Assembly (NCBI GenBank): GCA_002633115.1
Contig: NWBJ01000034.1
Coordinates: 4,774 to 68,773 of the forward strand
From: Muribaculaceae bacterium Zag1
GTDB taxonomy: Bacteria > Bacteroidota > Bacteroidia > Bacteroidales > Muribaculaceae
Direction of reading: 5' to 3'
Length of the DNA stretch: 64,000 nt
The translations under genes were made by a program, and so were the position numbers. Of the stretch, positions 10,701 through 18,285 are shown piece by piece. How positions within the stretch are numbered: the stretch's first letter is position 1; each line of letters starts with the position of its first letter. The notes under the pieces are model-generated. The model saw only the letters and a program-made list of their open reading frames with translations. It was not told the origin of the DNA and searched no databases.

Positions 10701-11760
10701 TGGTGAGAAAAATGCGTCGACCATTTAGCCGAATCACGGCATCCTCACCGATGCCATCTGCCTCGAGCCAACGGAAACCAAAATTTTTAGAGGCTTGATG
10801 ATCGCCAACCGAGAGGATAGCAGTATAGAGATTTGGATGATAGAGATCCCATATTTGGGCATCTGGGAGAGATATAGGTATTTCAATTTGATTGTTGCCA
10901 GGGTGGAGTGTGGCCTTTATGTTCTCGACCAAAACGGGATTTAAACTCGAGTCCAAAGCACGAGGCTCGGTGGCGCTATATTGAGGGGATAGAAAATTTT
11001 GAGATTTGGGAGAGATAGAGAGGGTGATATTTTTCTTTGATGGGCGAGATGAGACATTGCGGATATTGGCGATGACGCGCACCGATATGATATCGGGTTG
11101 ATTTTGGATATAGAGGTCTTCGATATAGATAGAGGGTACGATTTCAAGAGAGATTGGAGCCAAGATGCCGCCAAAGGCACGGCCTGGCACTAATTCGTAT
11201 TTTCCCCAAAGCATAGGGTCATAGTCTTGCCAATGATAATTGCCGCCGGGGTGAGTGATGCGTAAAGACAATAACTGTGAGCGGTCAGATTGTATAGCAT
11301 CGGTAATGTCCAGATCAAAAGGGGTCTCGCCAATCAAATCATAACCCACCAATGTGGAATCAACAAAAATCTCGGCGCGCTGACGCACTGCCCCGATATG
11401 TAGGATGACTCGTTCTCCTTTCTTTATCTTTGGAGCACAGAAGCGAGCAGACCACCAACTGACTCCAGTCTGATCCATAGGCTGAGGCTGAGCCGAGGAT
11501 GTGAAGATTTCTTCAAGAGTGCATGGGATGGAGACTGGAATAGAATTTTCTGATTCGAGAGATTGCCAGCCTTGGGTGGGGGGATTATAAGGGAGCTGCT
11601 TGTAATCTATGGTTTCAGATGGCAGGTAAAGGGTATCATTTTGCCATTCAGCTTCAGGATCCAACGTGAGGGCCCAGGGACCTAAAGAGATTGGGGTGGC
11701 CGCTGAGGCAGCCATCCCAATCGTCAAGAAGAATAAAATCGGTAGAAATGTTGCTTTCAT
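7729..11760 (-). CDS. GH2-like hydrolase / PA14 / GATase-like / alpha-beta hydrolase (esterase) fusion
   Basis: 1343 residues with a signal peptide (about 1-20). Residues 25-330 form GH2 sugar-binding and immunoglobulin-like domains. Residues about 335-650 are a GH2 TIM barrel with acid/base Glu454 in LINEWGG; the nucleophile is probably Glu555 or Glu556 in MRGEEGA, less certain. Residues about 820-945 are a PA14 domain (TYMIGLMTDNGTRMSVNG). Residues about 960-1097 resemble the glutamine-amidotransferase-like region of some GH2 enzymes. Residues about 1130-1343 are a BD-FAE-like esterase with oxyanion motif PGGGYHHL, Ser1206 in GCSAGG, an Asp within 1285-1288 and His1318 in GGHGWGF. The linker 1099-1128 (PQPPKGG, TTPLGGRGAGE) is encoded by a GC-rich inverted-repeat element. 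It is the last gene of the PUL, 22 bp after the esterase gene. It may couple deacylation with exo-glycosidase action; the substrate is unknown. Confidence 0.8.
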   Translation of the reverse strand: MKATFLPILFFLTIGMAASAATPISLGPWALTLDPEAEWQNDTLYLPSETIDYKQLPYNPPTQGWQSLESENSIPVSIPCTLEEIFTSSAQPQPMDQTGVSWWSARFCAPKIKKGERVILHIGAVRQRAEIFVDSTLVGYDLIGETPFDLDITDAIQSDRSQLLSLRITHPGGNYHWQDYDPMLWGKYELVPGRAFGGILAPISLEIVPSIYIEDLYIQNQPDIISVRVIANIRNVSSRPSKKNITLSISPKSQNFLSPQYSATEPRALDSSLNPVLVENIKATLHPGNNQIEIPISLPDAQIWDLYHPNLYTAILSVGDHQASKNFGFRWLEADGIGEDAVIRLNGRRIFLTTAISWGYWPETGLYPTPEMAVKQVESAKALGLNMLSFHRNIGNELVLNAADSLGLLYYEEPGGFHACASDFSREMANEKLARMIKRDRSHPSLVIYNLINEWGGRNARNSELTAKRLEDMRQAHALDPSRIITFTSGWASTEEAEEPAKAHILPFDSTLCMRGWWDNHRAAGPATWEDGYYRSPSDNLMHSDNLTEIVMRGEEGALSSPPRIAMYGKDAKGWDGPFWREQFDIFEQYFNDNGLAESFGDLDSFTRALADVALDHQGRRIQGMRMQDVGDIFAINGWEAMPYDNHSGIVDIYRNCKGNAEVLTRYTQPCYVAVCPRSQFHAINSESKMHNPQLSLVDFYLVSDGSLSGPGMLKYSVISPLGCIIYSDSISVDLKGGYTLGQLLLSSAKIPIGRVEGLYTLTAELKTKEATLTGSDQILALIDPGNLLSAVPPSGGWGADIITQSAYASPELIPQSAYASPFSVTYYRDNDIGEKAFTDTDPLIDHFYNDGAQPHPNLPANQLFSAIWQGKIIAPITGTYMIGLMTDNGTRMSVNGVRLFDEWRRHGDITITRPVSFRAGQEIDIQVEYSQNQPSGYVQLVWTLPDQKAMDIDSIMTRVKEGRRLVILDHADTWMEEICRYTGATLHGNYTVGKNWVGGVHFATRNPLLDPLPQAQGLGWAYQALVRDGERRAGFEIDGAEMIVGSYRSWPFHLGTAMGRIPYGKGEIIFSTLDILSNLDLDEPAAIVARRLLQNLIGVPQPPKGGAAMSTLLNETTPLGGRGAGEGSCILMCPGGGYHHLAITHEGYEWAEFMAEQGVAYAVLDYRLPVDSIPYPMIDAIEAMTYLRTHAKELGIKKIGIMGCSAGGNLASYIATHSKPGDAAYPDFQILLYPVVSLDHEIGHGGTRVNLLGDNPTDEQIQYYSNQHHVTDYTPPALILLSEDDKDVDPRNSHVYADSLRAHGIEVELYTFPTGGHGWGFKSSFPHRDELLSIISRYLKNL
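8382..8464. repeat. Inverted-repeat element embedded in frame in the fusion gene
   Basis: Two inverted copies of an AGCCCCCT..CCCCCTAAAGGGG unit face each other (8382-8408 and 8439-8464) around a roughly 30-bp core. The unit closely matches the intergenic sequence at 33371-33400. It contributes about 28 codons without a stop and forms the junction between the GATase-like and esterase domains. A degenerate half-copy (CTCCCCAGCCTCCTGAAGGGGG) lies near 9362-9386, again at a domain boundary. Confidence 0.75.
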
Positions 11761-11782
11761 CAGACCTGATGAGGAGATTTGT

Positions 11783-13231
11783 TTATTTCAGGGGTTGATT
11801 GTCGGTGCGGAAGGGGTGGAGCGGGAGGCCATGCACATTATAGACCGAGGCAGTGGTCATATTCTTGAAGGCATAGCGCACATTCTTTGGCTCTGGCACA
11901 TCAGGGCTTGACACCGCCAGGCGGCAAGTTTTGGTCTCAATTTCAGCGAATGCGGGATGGTACTCGCCGTCTTGGCCGGCAATCTCAAATCCCTCAAGCG
12001 AAGTCCACATCGGGCAGAGGCCGCGAGCCGCATTCTTGACATTGATGTAAATTTTGCCTTCGGCAATCTCCATCGAATCATATTCTGGCGACTTGTAGCC
12101 AAAGCCCTTCTGACCATAAGTGTCGCCGAGGGCCAACCAGGCGAGACGTTGGCCGACCGTAGCCTTATCTACAGGGTGGATGAATACCGGGTGTCCTCCA
12201 TCAAGAGTAGAAATCATGCCGCAGTTGGGAATCTTCTTGGTGGCTCGCATCTGCGCCTCACGCAGCAGAGCGCCAGAGAACTTGTCGGGACCTTCGTAAT
12301 TGAAAGGCGCGATCTCCACGAAATAGAATGGGAAATCCCCTTGCCCCCACCGCGAGCGGTAATCTTTGACCATCGAGGCCATCAGGTCGTCATAAATTTC
12401 GGCGTTGTCGCGATTGCTCTCGCCTTGATACCAAAGCATGCCTCGGATTGTGTAACCGATAATAGGATTGACTTTGGCGTTGTAGAGGATGCAAGGGGTG
12501 GTCTGCTGCACCTTGATGGGTTCATCATTGTCGAGGATTGAGAAATCTACGTTGGAGAATTTCGATAATTCTTCTCGGCTAATCCAGGGCTCAATCATCG
12601 AGCCGCCGAGTGAGACAATCATAATGCCTACCGGCACATCGAGCACATCCTGGATATAGCGGGCGAAATAGTAGGCAGTGGCGCTGGTCTCAGCTACGTT
12701 GACGGGTTCGTTGGTGAGCCACTCGCCTTGCAGATCATCTTTGGGCTGTTTGCTGAATTGGCGCACCCATCGGCCATCCTTGCTGTCAGCGATGAACATG
12801 CGCACAGGGGTCGATGACTTGGCTTTGGCAATCACATCATTGCCTCCTTGCAGAGGCTGACGATCGAATCCGCGCATCGGCATCTCCATATTGCTCTGGC
12901 CAGCGCAGAACCATACCTCGCCGAGCAATACATTTTCGAGTTCGAGCTTGCTGTCTTTGTCGGTTATTGAGATAGTGTAGGGGCCACCAGCCTCGGGGGT
13001 GGGCATTGACACACGCCAAGTGCTGTCAGCTGCGGCAGTAGCGGTGTATTTCTTGCCATCCCATGATGGCGAGACTGTGACAGTACTCTTGGGCGTGGCT
13101 TTGCCCCACAGGTTTACATCAGTTTGCTGTTGCATCACCATATTCGAGGCAAAGAATGATGGCAGAGACACCTTGGCTTGCGCCGGCCCTATGGCCATTG
13201 CAGCCAAAGCCAAATAAAGTAACTTTTTCAT
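11783..13231 (-). CDS. Sialate-O-acetylesterase-like (SASA) carbohydrate esterase
   Basis: 482 residues from the ATG at 13231. An in-frame ATG at 13255 would only add residues translated from an AT-rich repeat, and the signal peptide MKKLLYLALAAMAIGPAQA starts properly at 13231. After a beta-domain the SGNH-type catalytic block VWFCAGQSNMEMP appears (Ser of GQSN), followed by YQGESNRDN and a C-terminal DGGHPVFIHPVDK that supplies a plausible Asp/His pair. Relatives remove O-acetyl groups from sialic acids or from plant polysaccharides such as xylan. The PUL context, with no sialidase, favours deacetylation of the PUL glycan. It lies between the GH63-like gene and the GH2-esterase fusion in one - strand operon. 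Confidence 0.85.
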   Translation of the reverse strand: MKKLLYLALAAMAIGPAQAKVSLPSFFASNMVMQQQTDVNLWGKATPKSTVTVSPSWDGKKYTATAAADSTWRVSMPTPEAGGPYTISITDKDSKLELENVLLGEVWFCAGQSNMEMPMRGFDRQPLQGGNDVIAKAKSSTPVRMFIADSKDGRWVRQFSKQPKDDLQGEWLTNEPVNVAETSATAYYFARYIQDVLDVPVGIMIVSLGGSMIEPWISREELSKFSNVDFSILDNDEPIKVQQTTPCILYNAKVNPIIGYTIRGMLWYQGESNRDNAEIYDDLMASMVKDYRSRWGQGDFPFYFVEIAPFNYEGPDKFSGALLREAQMRATKKIPNCGMISTLDGGHPVFIHPVDKATVGQRLAWLALGDTYGQKGFGYKSPEYDSMEIAEGKIYINVKNAARGLCPMWTSLEGFEIAGQDGEYHPAFAEIETKTCRLAVSSPDVPEPKNVRYAFKNMTTASVYNVHGLPLHPFRTDNQPLK

Positions 13232-13240
13232 GATGGTATA

Positions 13241-13270
13241 TTTTTCAATTTTCAATTTTCACTTTTCATT
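13241..13270. repeat. 7-bp-period repeat (TTTTCAA/TTTTCAC/TTTTCAT)
   Basis: Four imperfect heptamers lie between two operon genes. The last copy encodes the C-terminal residues of the upstream GH63-like gene (ENEK and the stop), so the repeat has reached into a coding end. Confidence 0.75.
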
Positions 13271-15124
13271 CTCTAAGGCGATTAAGCTCAGGAGGGCGCC
13301 CCAATGATAGAATTTGTCGGAGCGCAGAGTGTCATCGCCCTCACCAGTCTCGGCATTGTAGTTCTCAAATATGTATCCTCGGGAGAGCCAAGATTTAAGC
13401 AGCAAAGCTTTGCTTTTCTCAACGAATTGAGCACGCACTTCTGGCAAATCGTAATTGCATAGGCCGAGATATACAAGGTAGTTAAGTGGGGCCCAGATGC
13501 GCCCTCGCCAATAGTCATTATCCTTTGAGGATGGATCGCAGCGAGGAGATGAAGGAATCACATACTTGCCCCAGAAATATTCGGGGTTGAGCAGATAATT
13601 GTCAATCATGCGCTGAGCCTGAGCTTGCGATGGAGCCTGAGCCAATAGAGGATAGAAACAAGTGGGCGAGATGCGACAATTGAAAGAGCCATCCACTGTA
13701 GAACGATTGTAATAGAATCCTCTCCCTTCATCCCATAGCCTTGATAACTGCTGGCGCATATACTCTGCGCGAACAGCCAACTCTGCAGCATCATCTGCGT
13801 ATCCCAGTTCGGTCGCTATCTTGCTGAGATATTCGCAATCCATTGCGAATAGGGATGATATCCCAACATCTTGTTGTTGCATCAGATGAGTGTTGGTATC
13901 AAAAGGCACGCCATCAAACATTGGCGAATTGTCAAGTCCCGACTCTAAGCATGAGGCGTATTTGGTGTTTTGGTCGTATTCCGAGCGAAAATATGTGACG
14001 CGTTGGTAAGGACTGCTGCCTAAGCATAGCAATCCATCGCAGAGACGATTCTGGAGCCACCAGTCGTTCCAAACTTTGAGGCGAGGATAGGCCTCAGAGA
14101 GTACCCACTTGTCGCCATAGCGCTCATAAAGTTTCCAGAAAGCCATCGAGCCGACCGGAGGCTGCGAGCGGTCGCGGGATTTGAATCCGTTGCTGTAATA
14201 GCAGTTTGGTACAAATCCCACCCCGTCGGCGGCCAAGGTGATCTCGAGGGCATTGGCATAAGCCAATTCCTTATTGTCGATGCCGAGCATCAGAGCGGCG
14301 AAGTAAGTATCCCAGCAGAAAAGGCAGAACCCCCCGAAATCTTGGCTGGCAAACCATTGGCTGCTCCATATTCTACTTACTGGAGTGATGACCCGGCGAA
14401 TCTGTGGATCGTAAATGCAATTCCAACCCATAATGGTGCTCATTGCGTTGTAGCAATCATAATTATCAGGATAGCGTTTGCGCTTATAGTTATCAAGCGA
14501 GTCGGCGGATGCTTTTATCCATTCTTGCGCTTTCTGGAGATTGAGATTCACACCGCAGCAGATTGCTAAGGGAGAATCCAAAGATAAGAAATAAGTGTTG
14601 CCATCGAGGGTAGGCTTCCCTCCAGCAAATGAACCATGTAACATAAATTCTGATCTGCGCGGTCCGATCTCGAAACTTGTCTCTGAGCATTCTGCCTGGC
14701 AGCCTCGGCCCCATAATCCCTTGGGAGATACAATTAGCCAACCAGACGCGCTGGATATGGGAGAGATAAGAATTACTAAAGCAGAATCTCTGGCTGCGCT
14801 CTCGACTTTCATGTCTATTCCATGCCAAGAGACACAGAGACAGGTATATCCCCCATCATAAGAGTGGGCGTAGGGATGCAATAAGGGAGCATCAGCTGAG
14901 CGGTCGCCTATGAGAAAGCGCGTGGCGCGCTTCCCAAGGCTATCCTCAAGTTGCAGGTCGATGGCCAAGGCATTGGGCAAGAACACATGGGTCAGGACAG
15001 AACGCGTATCCCAAGTGTTCCAGCCTCGAGCCAGCTCTCGATGCAATGCCTCATACCGCTCAGTAGCGCTACAAATACACGCCATCAACAATGCCGCAAA
15101 TACTATTAAGATTTTCTTATTCAT
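13259..15124 (-). CDS. GH63/MGH1-like (alpha/alpha)6-barrel glycoside hydrolase
   Basis: 621 residues with a signal peptide (about 1-20; the ICSA region could be a lipobox). The C-terminal two thirds fit the (alpha/alpha)6 toroid of GH63 and mannosylglycerate-hydrolase-like enzymes. Recognised motifs are FGGFCLFCWDTYFAALML (Asp of WDT as probable acid), YWRGRIWAPLNYLVY, and IFENYNAETGEG near the end, with Glu as likely base. Family members remove terminal alpha-linked glucose or mannose; the exact sugar cannot be read here. Its ATG overlaps the stop of the GH31 gene by 8 bp, indicating translational coupling and joint action on an alpha-linked glycan. Confidence 0.8.
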   Translation of the reverse strand: MNKKILIVFAALLMACICSATERYEALHRELARGWNTWDTRSVLTHVFLPNALAIDLQLEDSLGKRATRFLIGDRSADAPLLHPYAHSYDGGYTCLCVSWHGIDMKVESAARDSALVILISPISSASGWLIVSPKGLWGRGCQAECSETSFEIGPRRSEFMLHGSFAGGKPTLDGNTYFLSLDSPLAICCGVNLNLQKAQEWIKASADSLDNYKRKRYPDNYDCYNAMSTIMGWNCIYDPQIRRVITPVSRIWSSQWFASQDFGGFCLFCWDTYFAALMLGIDNKELAYANALEITLAADGVGFVPNCYYSNGFKSRDRSQPPVGSMAFWKLYERYGDKWVLSEAYPRLKVWNDWWLQNRLCDGLLCLGSSPYQRVTYFRSEYDQNTKYASCLESGLDNSPMFDGVPFDTNTHLMQQQDVGISSLFAMDCEYLSKIATELGYADDAAELAVRAEYMRQQLSRLWDEGRGFYYNRSTVDGSFNCRISPTCFYPLLAQAPSQAQAQRMIDNYLLNPEYFWGKYVIPSSPRCDPSSKDNDYWRGRIWAPLNYLVYLGLCNYDLPEVRAQFVEKSKALLLKSWLSRGYIFENYNAETGEGDDTLRSDKFYHWGALLSLIALENEK

Positions 15125-17342
15125 ATCTTACTTGACCGGTTTTGCCAATGAATTGGATGGGTTGGCGATTTTCGCCATTGATGGTGAGGATGCCAGTGGA
15201 GTCGTTCCAGCTGTAATGGGTGAGGCTGGGTGTGGGATTGGTTGAGATGCCATCGTCGGAGTAAAGGGTAAATTGGCCATCCTGACCGGTATAAACTTTG
15301 ACAGTGTCGGCGCAGGGGATGATAGAACCGGCGCGAACATATACTGGAATGCGACTGATGGGAGTGGAGTCGGTGAAATGCTCAGGACCCTCGTAGAGTT
15401 CCTCGCTCCAGAAATCATACCATTTGTCGGTCGATGGGAGCCAAACCTTGCGTTCAGTTGCTCCGGCTTGTACGACAGGGCACACCATAAGAGCGGGACC
15501 ATACATAAATTGATCACGACAGTCAAGAGCCTCGACATATTGAGGGTAATCAAAAGCGAGAAGGCGCATGGGTGTATATCCTTGATTTGTGACCATCGCT
15601 GAGAGGGAGTAGATGTAGGGCATCAAATCATATCGCAGATTGATAAAAGATTTGCATATCTCCATAGCTTCTGGGCCATAAGCCCACAGTTCGTTGGGCC
15701 CTGTGGTATCGCCTGGCGAGCGTCGCCCGTGGGCGCGAAACACTGGACAAAACGTGCCATACTGAAACCAACGAGTAAATATCTCGCGATATGCTTGATC
15801 CTGTGGGTCACCAAGCAGATATCCGCCAATATCAGTTGTCCAATAGGGAATGCCTGTAGCCGTGAAACTAAGTCCGGCTGCTACTTGCAGAGCCAACTCA
15901 TGGAAATCTGAGGGGATATCGCCCGACCAAACGGCAGAGCCGTAACGCTGCTGCCCAGCCCAGGCGCAACGAGTTAGGATGTAGTGGCGTTTGTCGGGCT
16001 CATAAGCATTGAGATGGTCAACAAAATTTGATATGTGGGCTATGGGATAGAGATTGCGTACGCGTGGCGCTGGTCCAGCGTAGGTGACTGAGGGGAGAAA
16101 AGATTGGGTATGGTCTGGCTCAGGACCATCGAGAAACCAGCCATCGATGCCGTATTGCAACATCGGCTTAAAGCATTGCCAGTAAGCCTCACGAGCATCA
16201 GGGTTGAACGGGTCGTAGATGAATCCATCGATAGCGCGAGCACTATCCAATAGAAATCCTCGCTCGGTCATATATTTATGATTGGGAGTCTCAGGCTTGA
16301 AGCTGGGCCATACCGTAATCACGGCATGGGTGCCGAGGCTATGCAAGCTGTCGATCATAACCTTGGGGTCGGGATAGTTGTCAAGGTCGAAGCGGAACGA
16401 CCCAGTGCCATGCTTGCCCCAATGATGATAGTCGATGAAGATAGAGCTCATGGGAATCTGTTCCTGACGCATGCGATTGGCCACGTCGTAGAGTTCTTGG
16501 GAGTTGTGATATCTGTTGCGGCTCTGGTGATAACCGAGGGACCAAAGCGGAGGCATTGGAGCCGCACCAGTGATAAGGCGATATTGGGCTATTAGGTCAT
16601 CGAGTGAAGAACCGAAAAACACATAATAGTCAACCGTATCCCCGTAATCAGAGACGAGTGTCATCCCTTGAGTGGGAGAGTCGGCAAATAAGGTGCGTGA
16701 TGGATTATTCCAGAAGATACCCCAACCAGCTGTGGAATAGATAACTGGCACAGCGGCTTGGGTGTTGAATTGTATGAGTTCGCGCTGATGGCCGCGCAGA
16801 TTGAGCAGACTATCGCGAAACTGTCCTAAGCCATAGATGGCTTCAGAGTCAGAGAGTATGAAACGTGCTGCCGGTGTCACTGAATCGCCAACAATGGCAG
16901 AGCGGGCAGCTGTGGGATTTTCTTTCAGCACAGTTTTGTCCTCGGCATTGGCATAAGATACTGAGCCAGTGGATTTGTCGACCCTTGCACTATAGCGATC
17001 TGTGCGCAATGTAATGGCTTGAGCTGATTCGTCAATTGTGTATTCCGCCACCAATGGCTCAGATGGAAATGCGTAAGACTGTGCTGGGCCAATCTTATGT
17101 GACGCGGCATAGCAAAGGCGCAGGGCTCCCCCTTGATAGGGCTGTATCAAGAGAGTGCCTTGGGCGGTGCTAATCCACAGTCCATCTGCCTTAGCCTCCC
17201 AGCTGTCGATAGGTGTAACAACGGTGGAGAAAGACGCACGGCCCTCAGCCTGATGACCAAAGAAATCATTGACTGTGTCAAGCTGGGCCAAGGCGCAGAG
17301 TGCGCAGCTGAGCAGGACTAAGGAGATGAGACGTGGATTCAT
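15117..17342 (-). CDS. GH31 alpha-glycosidase (alpha-xylosidase/alpha-glucosidase-like)
   Basis: 741 residues with a cleavable signal (MNPRLISLVLLSCALCALA). The N-terminal beta-sandwich contains IYGLGQ (about 169) and IPVIYSTAGWG-like segments. The barrel carries the nucleophile Asp405 in DGWFLDGPEPD and the acid/base Asp475 in VWSGDIPSDF, followed by GIPYWTTDIGGY. A proximal and distal C-terminal beta-domain completes the usual GH31 plan, with the lengths expected of a periplasmic enzyme. The motif LDGPEP differs from the common WxDMxEP of alpha-glucosidases, so specificity (xylose, glucose or galactose) is open. It sits directly downstream of the SusD/DUF3823 genes. Confidence 0.88.
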   Translation of the reverse strand: MNPRLISLVLLSCALCALAQLDTVNDFFGHQAEGRASFSTVVTPIDSWEAKADGLWISTAQGTLLIQPYQGGALRLCYAASHKIGPAQSYAFPSEPLVAEYTIDESAQAITLRTDRYSARVDKSTGSVSYANAEDKTVLKENPTAARSAIVGDSVTPAARFILSDSEAIYGLGQFRDSLLNLRGHQRELIQFNTQAAVPVIYSTAGWGIFWNNPSRTLFADSPTQGMTLVSDYGDTVDYYVFFGSSLDDLIAQYRLITGAAPMPPLWSLGYHQSRNRYHNSQELYDVANRMRQEQIPMSSIFIDYHHWGKHGTGSFRFDLDNYPDPKVMIDSLHSLGTHAVITVWPSFKPETPNHKYMTERGFLLDSARAIDGFIYDPFNPDAREAYWQCFKPMLQYGIDGWFLDGPEPDHTQSFLPSVTYAGPAPRVRNLYPIAHISNFVDHLNAYEPDKRHYILTRCAWAGQQRYGSAVWSGDIPSDFHELALQVAAGLSFTATGIPYWTTDIGGYLLGDPQDQAYREIFTRWFQYGTFCPVFRAHGRRSPGDTTGPNELWAYGPEAMEICKSFINLRYDLMPYIYSLSAMVTNQGYTPMRLLAFDYPQYVEALDCRDQFMYGPALMVCPVVQAGATERKVWLPSTDKWYDFWSEELYEGPEHFTDSTPISRIPVYVRAGSIIPCADTVKVYTGQDGQFTLYSDDGISTNPTPSLTHYSWNDSTGILTINGENRQPIQFIGKTGQVRYE

Positions 17343-17412
17343 ATTATGTATGTGGGTTGCCCCAGTTTTATGGTTATGAATTGTTGGGTTACCTATTGTT
17401 TATGATCAAGAA

Positions 17413-18177
17413 TTATTGAGCCAATTGGGCAGAGGTGACTTCGATTTCCTCGATGGTGGTGAAGTTGTATTTCTGGTAGGTGTCGCTGCAGCGAGCTCCA
17501 AATCGCACCCAGTAGTGCATGGCGTAGCGGATTGGAATTTTGCTCTTCATCGAGATTTCTTGGCCCTCCATGTCAGCAGTGAGCTTGGTGGGATTGGGAG
17601 TGTAATTCGAGTCGGCCTCGGTGCCGCAATATTGGGTATGGCTGATATAGAGCGAGCAGTCGTTGAGGGTAGGCATGTCGTAGCCTTCTTTCTGGTTGCG
17701 GTAGAATTTGAAAGAGGCGTTGAGATATCCCTCAGAATCCATGTAGGGCTCTTTTACCCATTCCAGAGTGAGATAGGGGGTCACTGAGAAATTGACAGTA
17801 GTGGTCTTGCCACTCTTGAGCAGCACCACATCGGCGGCATCGCCATCGCCGTCTTGCTCATAAAATGCGCCTTGCCAAGGGCACACCTCGTAGGTGCCGG
17901 CAAACAGCTTGGTGTTGGTGAATCCTCCCTCTTGGGTCATGTTGAGATATTGTGGAATCACAACGACCGAGGAATCGCTGACTGAATAACTCTTCTCAAC
18001 GATTTTGATCGACATGCTGCCTTGGCCAACAGCGGTCTGGAAAGGCAGGCCGTTGTGATCGTAGACCTGGCCAGTGATTGCTGCCTCGGGCTCGTCGTAA
18101 TTGTCAGTCTCGCAAGCGGTGAATCCAAGCGAGAGGGCAAGCAGGACAAGTGTAGTGTGGAATATGTTGGTTTTCAT
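17413..18177 (-). CDS. DUF3823-type surface lipoprotein
   Basis: 254 residues with lipobox FTAC (Cys about 22), followed by ETDNYDEPEAAITGQVYDHNG, the start of the DUF3823 beta-sandwich. Family members are almost always encoded just after a SusC/SusD pair and are thought to be surface glycan-binding accessory proteins. Here the gene follows SusD, separated by a GC-rich hairpin (18228-18277), and precedes GH31. No enzymatic motif is seen. Confidence 0.8.
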   Translation of the reverse strand: MKTNIFHTTLVLLALSLGFTACETDNYDEPEAAITGQVYDHNGLPFQTAVGQGSMSIKIVEKSYSVSDSSVVVIPQYLNMTQEGGFTNTKLFAGTYEVCPWQGAFYEQDGDGDAADVVLLKSGKTTTVNFSVTPYLTLEWVKEPYMDSEGYLNASFKFYRNQKEGYDMPTLNDCSLYISHTQYCGTEADSNYTPNPTKLTADMEGQEISMKSKIPIRYAMHYWVRFGARCSDTYQKYNFTTIEEIEVTSAQLAQ

Positions 18178-18227
18178 GATGTGCGGGATTGATTGGGGTG
18201 TTCTTACTGATTTTTATTTTGAGGAGA

Positions 18228-18277
18228 CCCCGCGGCGGAGCCGCATGGCACTTGACTGCCTTGGGGGCGCCGCGGGG
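18228..18277 (-). promoter_or_regulatory. GC-rich stem-loop between susD and the DUF3823 gene
   Basis: Arms CCCCGCGGCG (18228-18237) and CGCCGCGGGG (18268-18277) are perfect complements with a 30-nt loop. No long T-run follows on the - strand, so it is more likely an RNA-stabilising or attenuating structure than a full terminator. It would set the ratio of SusC/SusD to downstream enzymes. Confidence 0.55.
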
Positions 18278-18285
18278 GGATGAGG

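Noticed and set aside
13232..13255. Longer N-terminus of the SASA esterase (start at 13255)
   Set aside because: The added residues are a translation of the heptamer repeat and precede a complete signal peptide.
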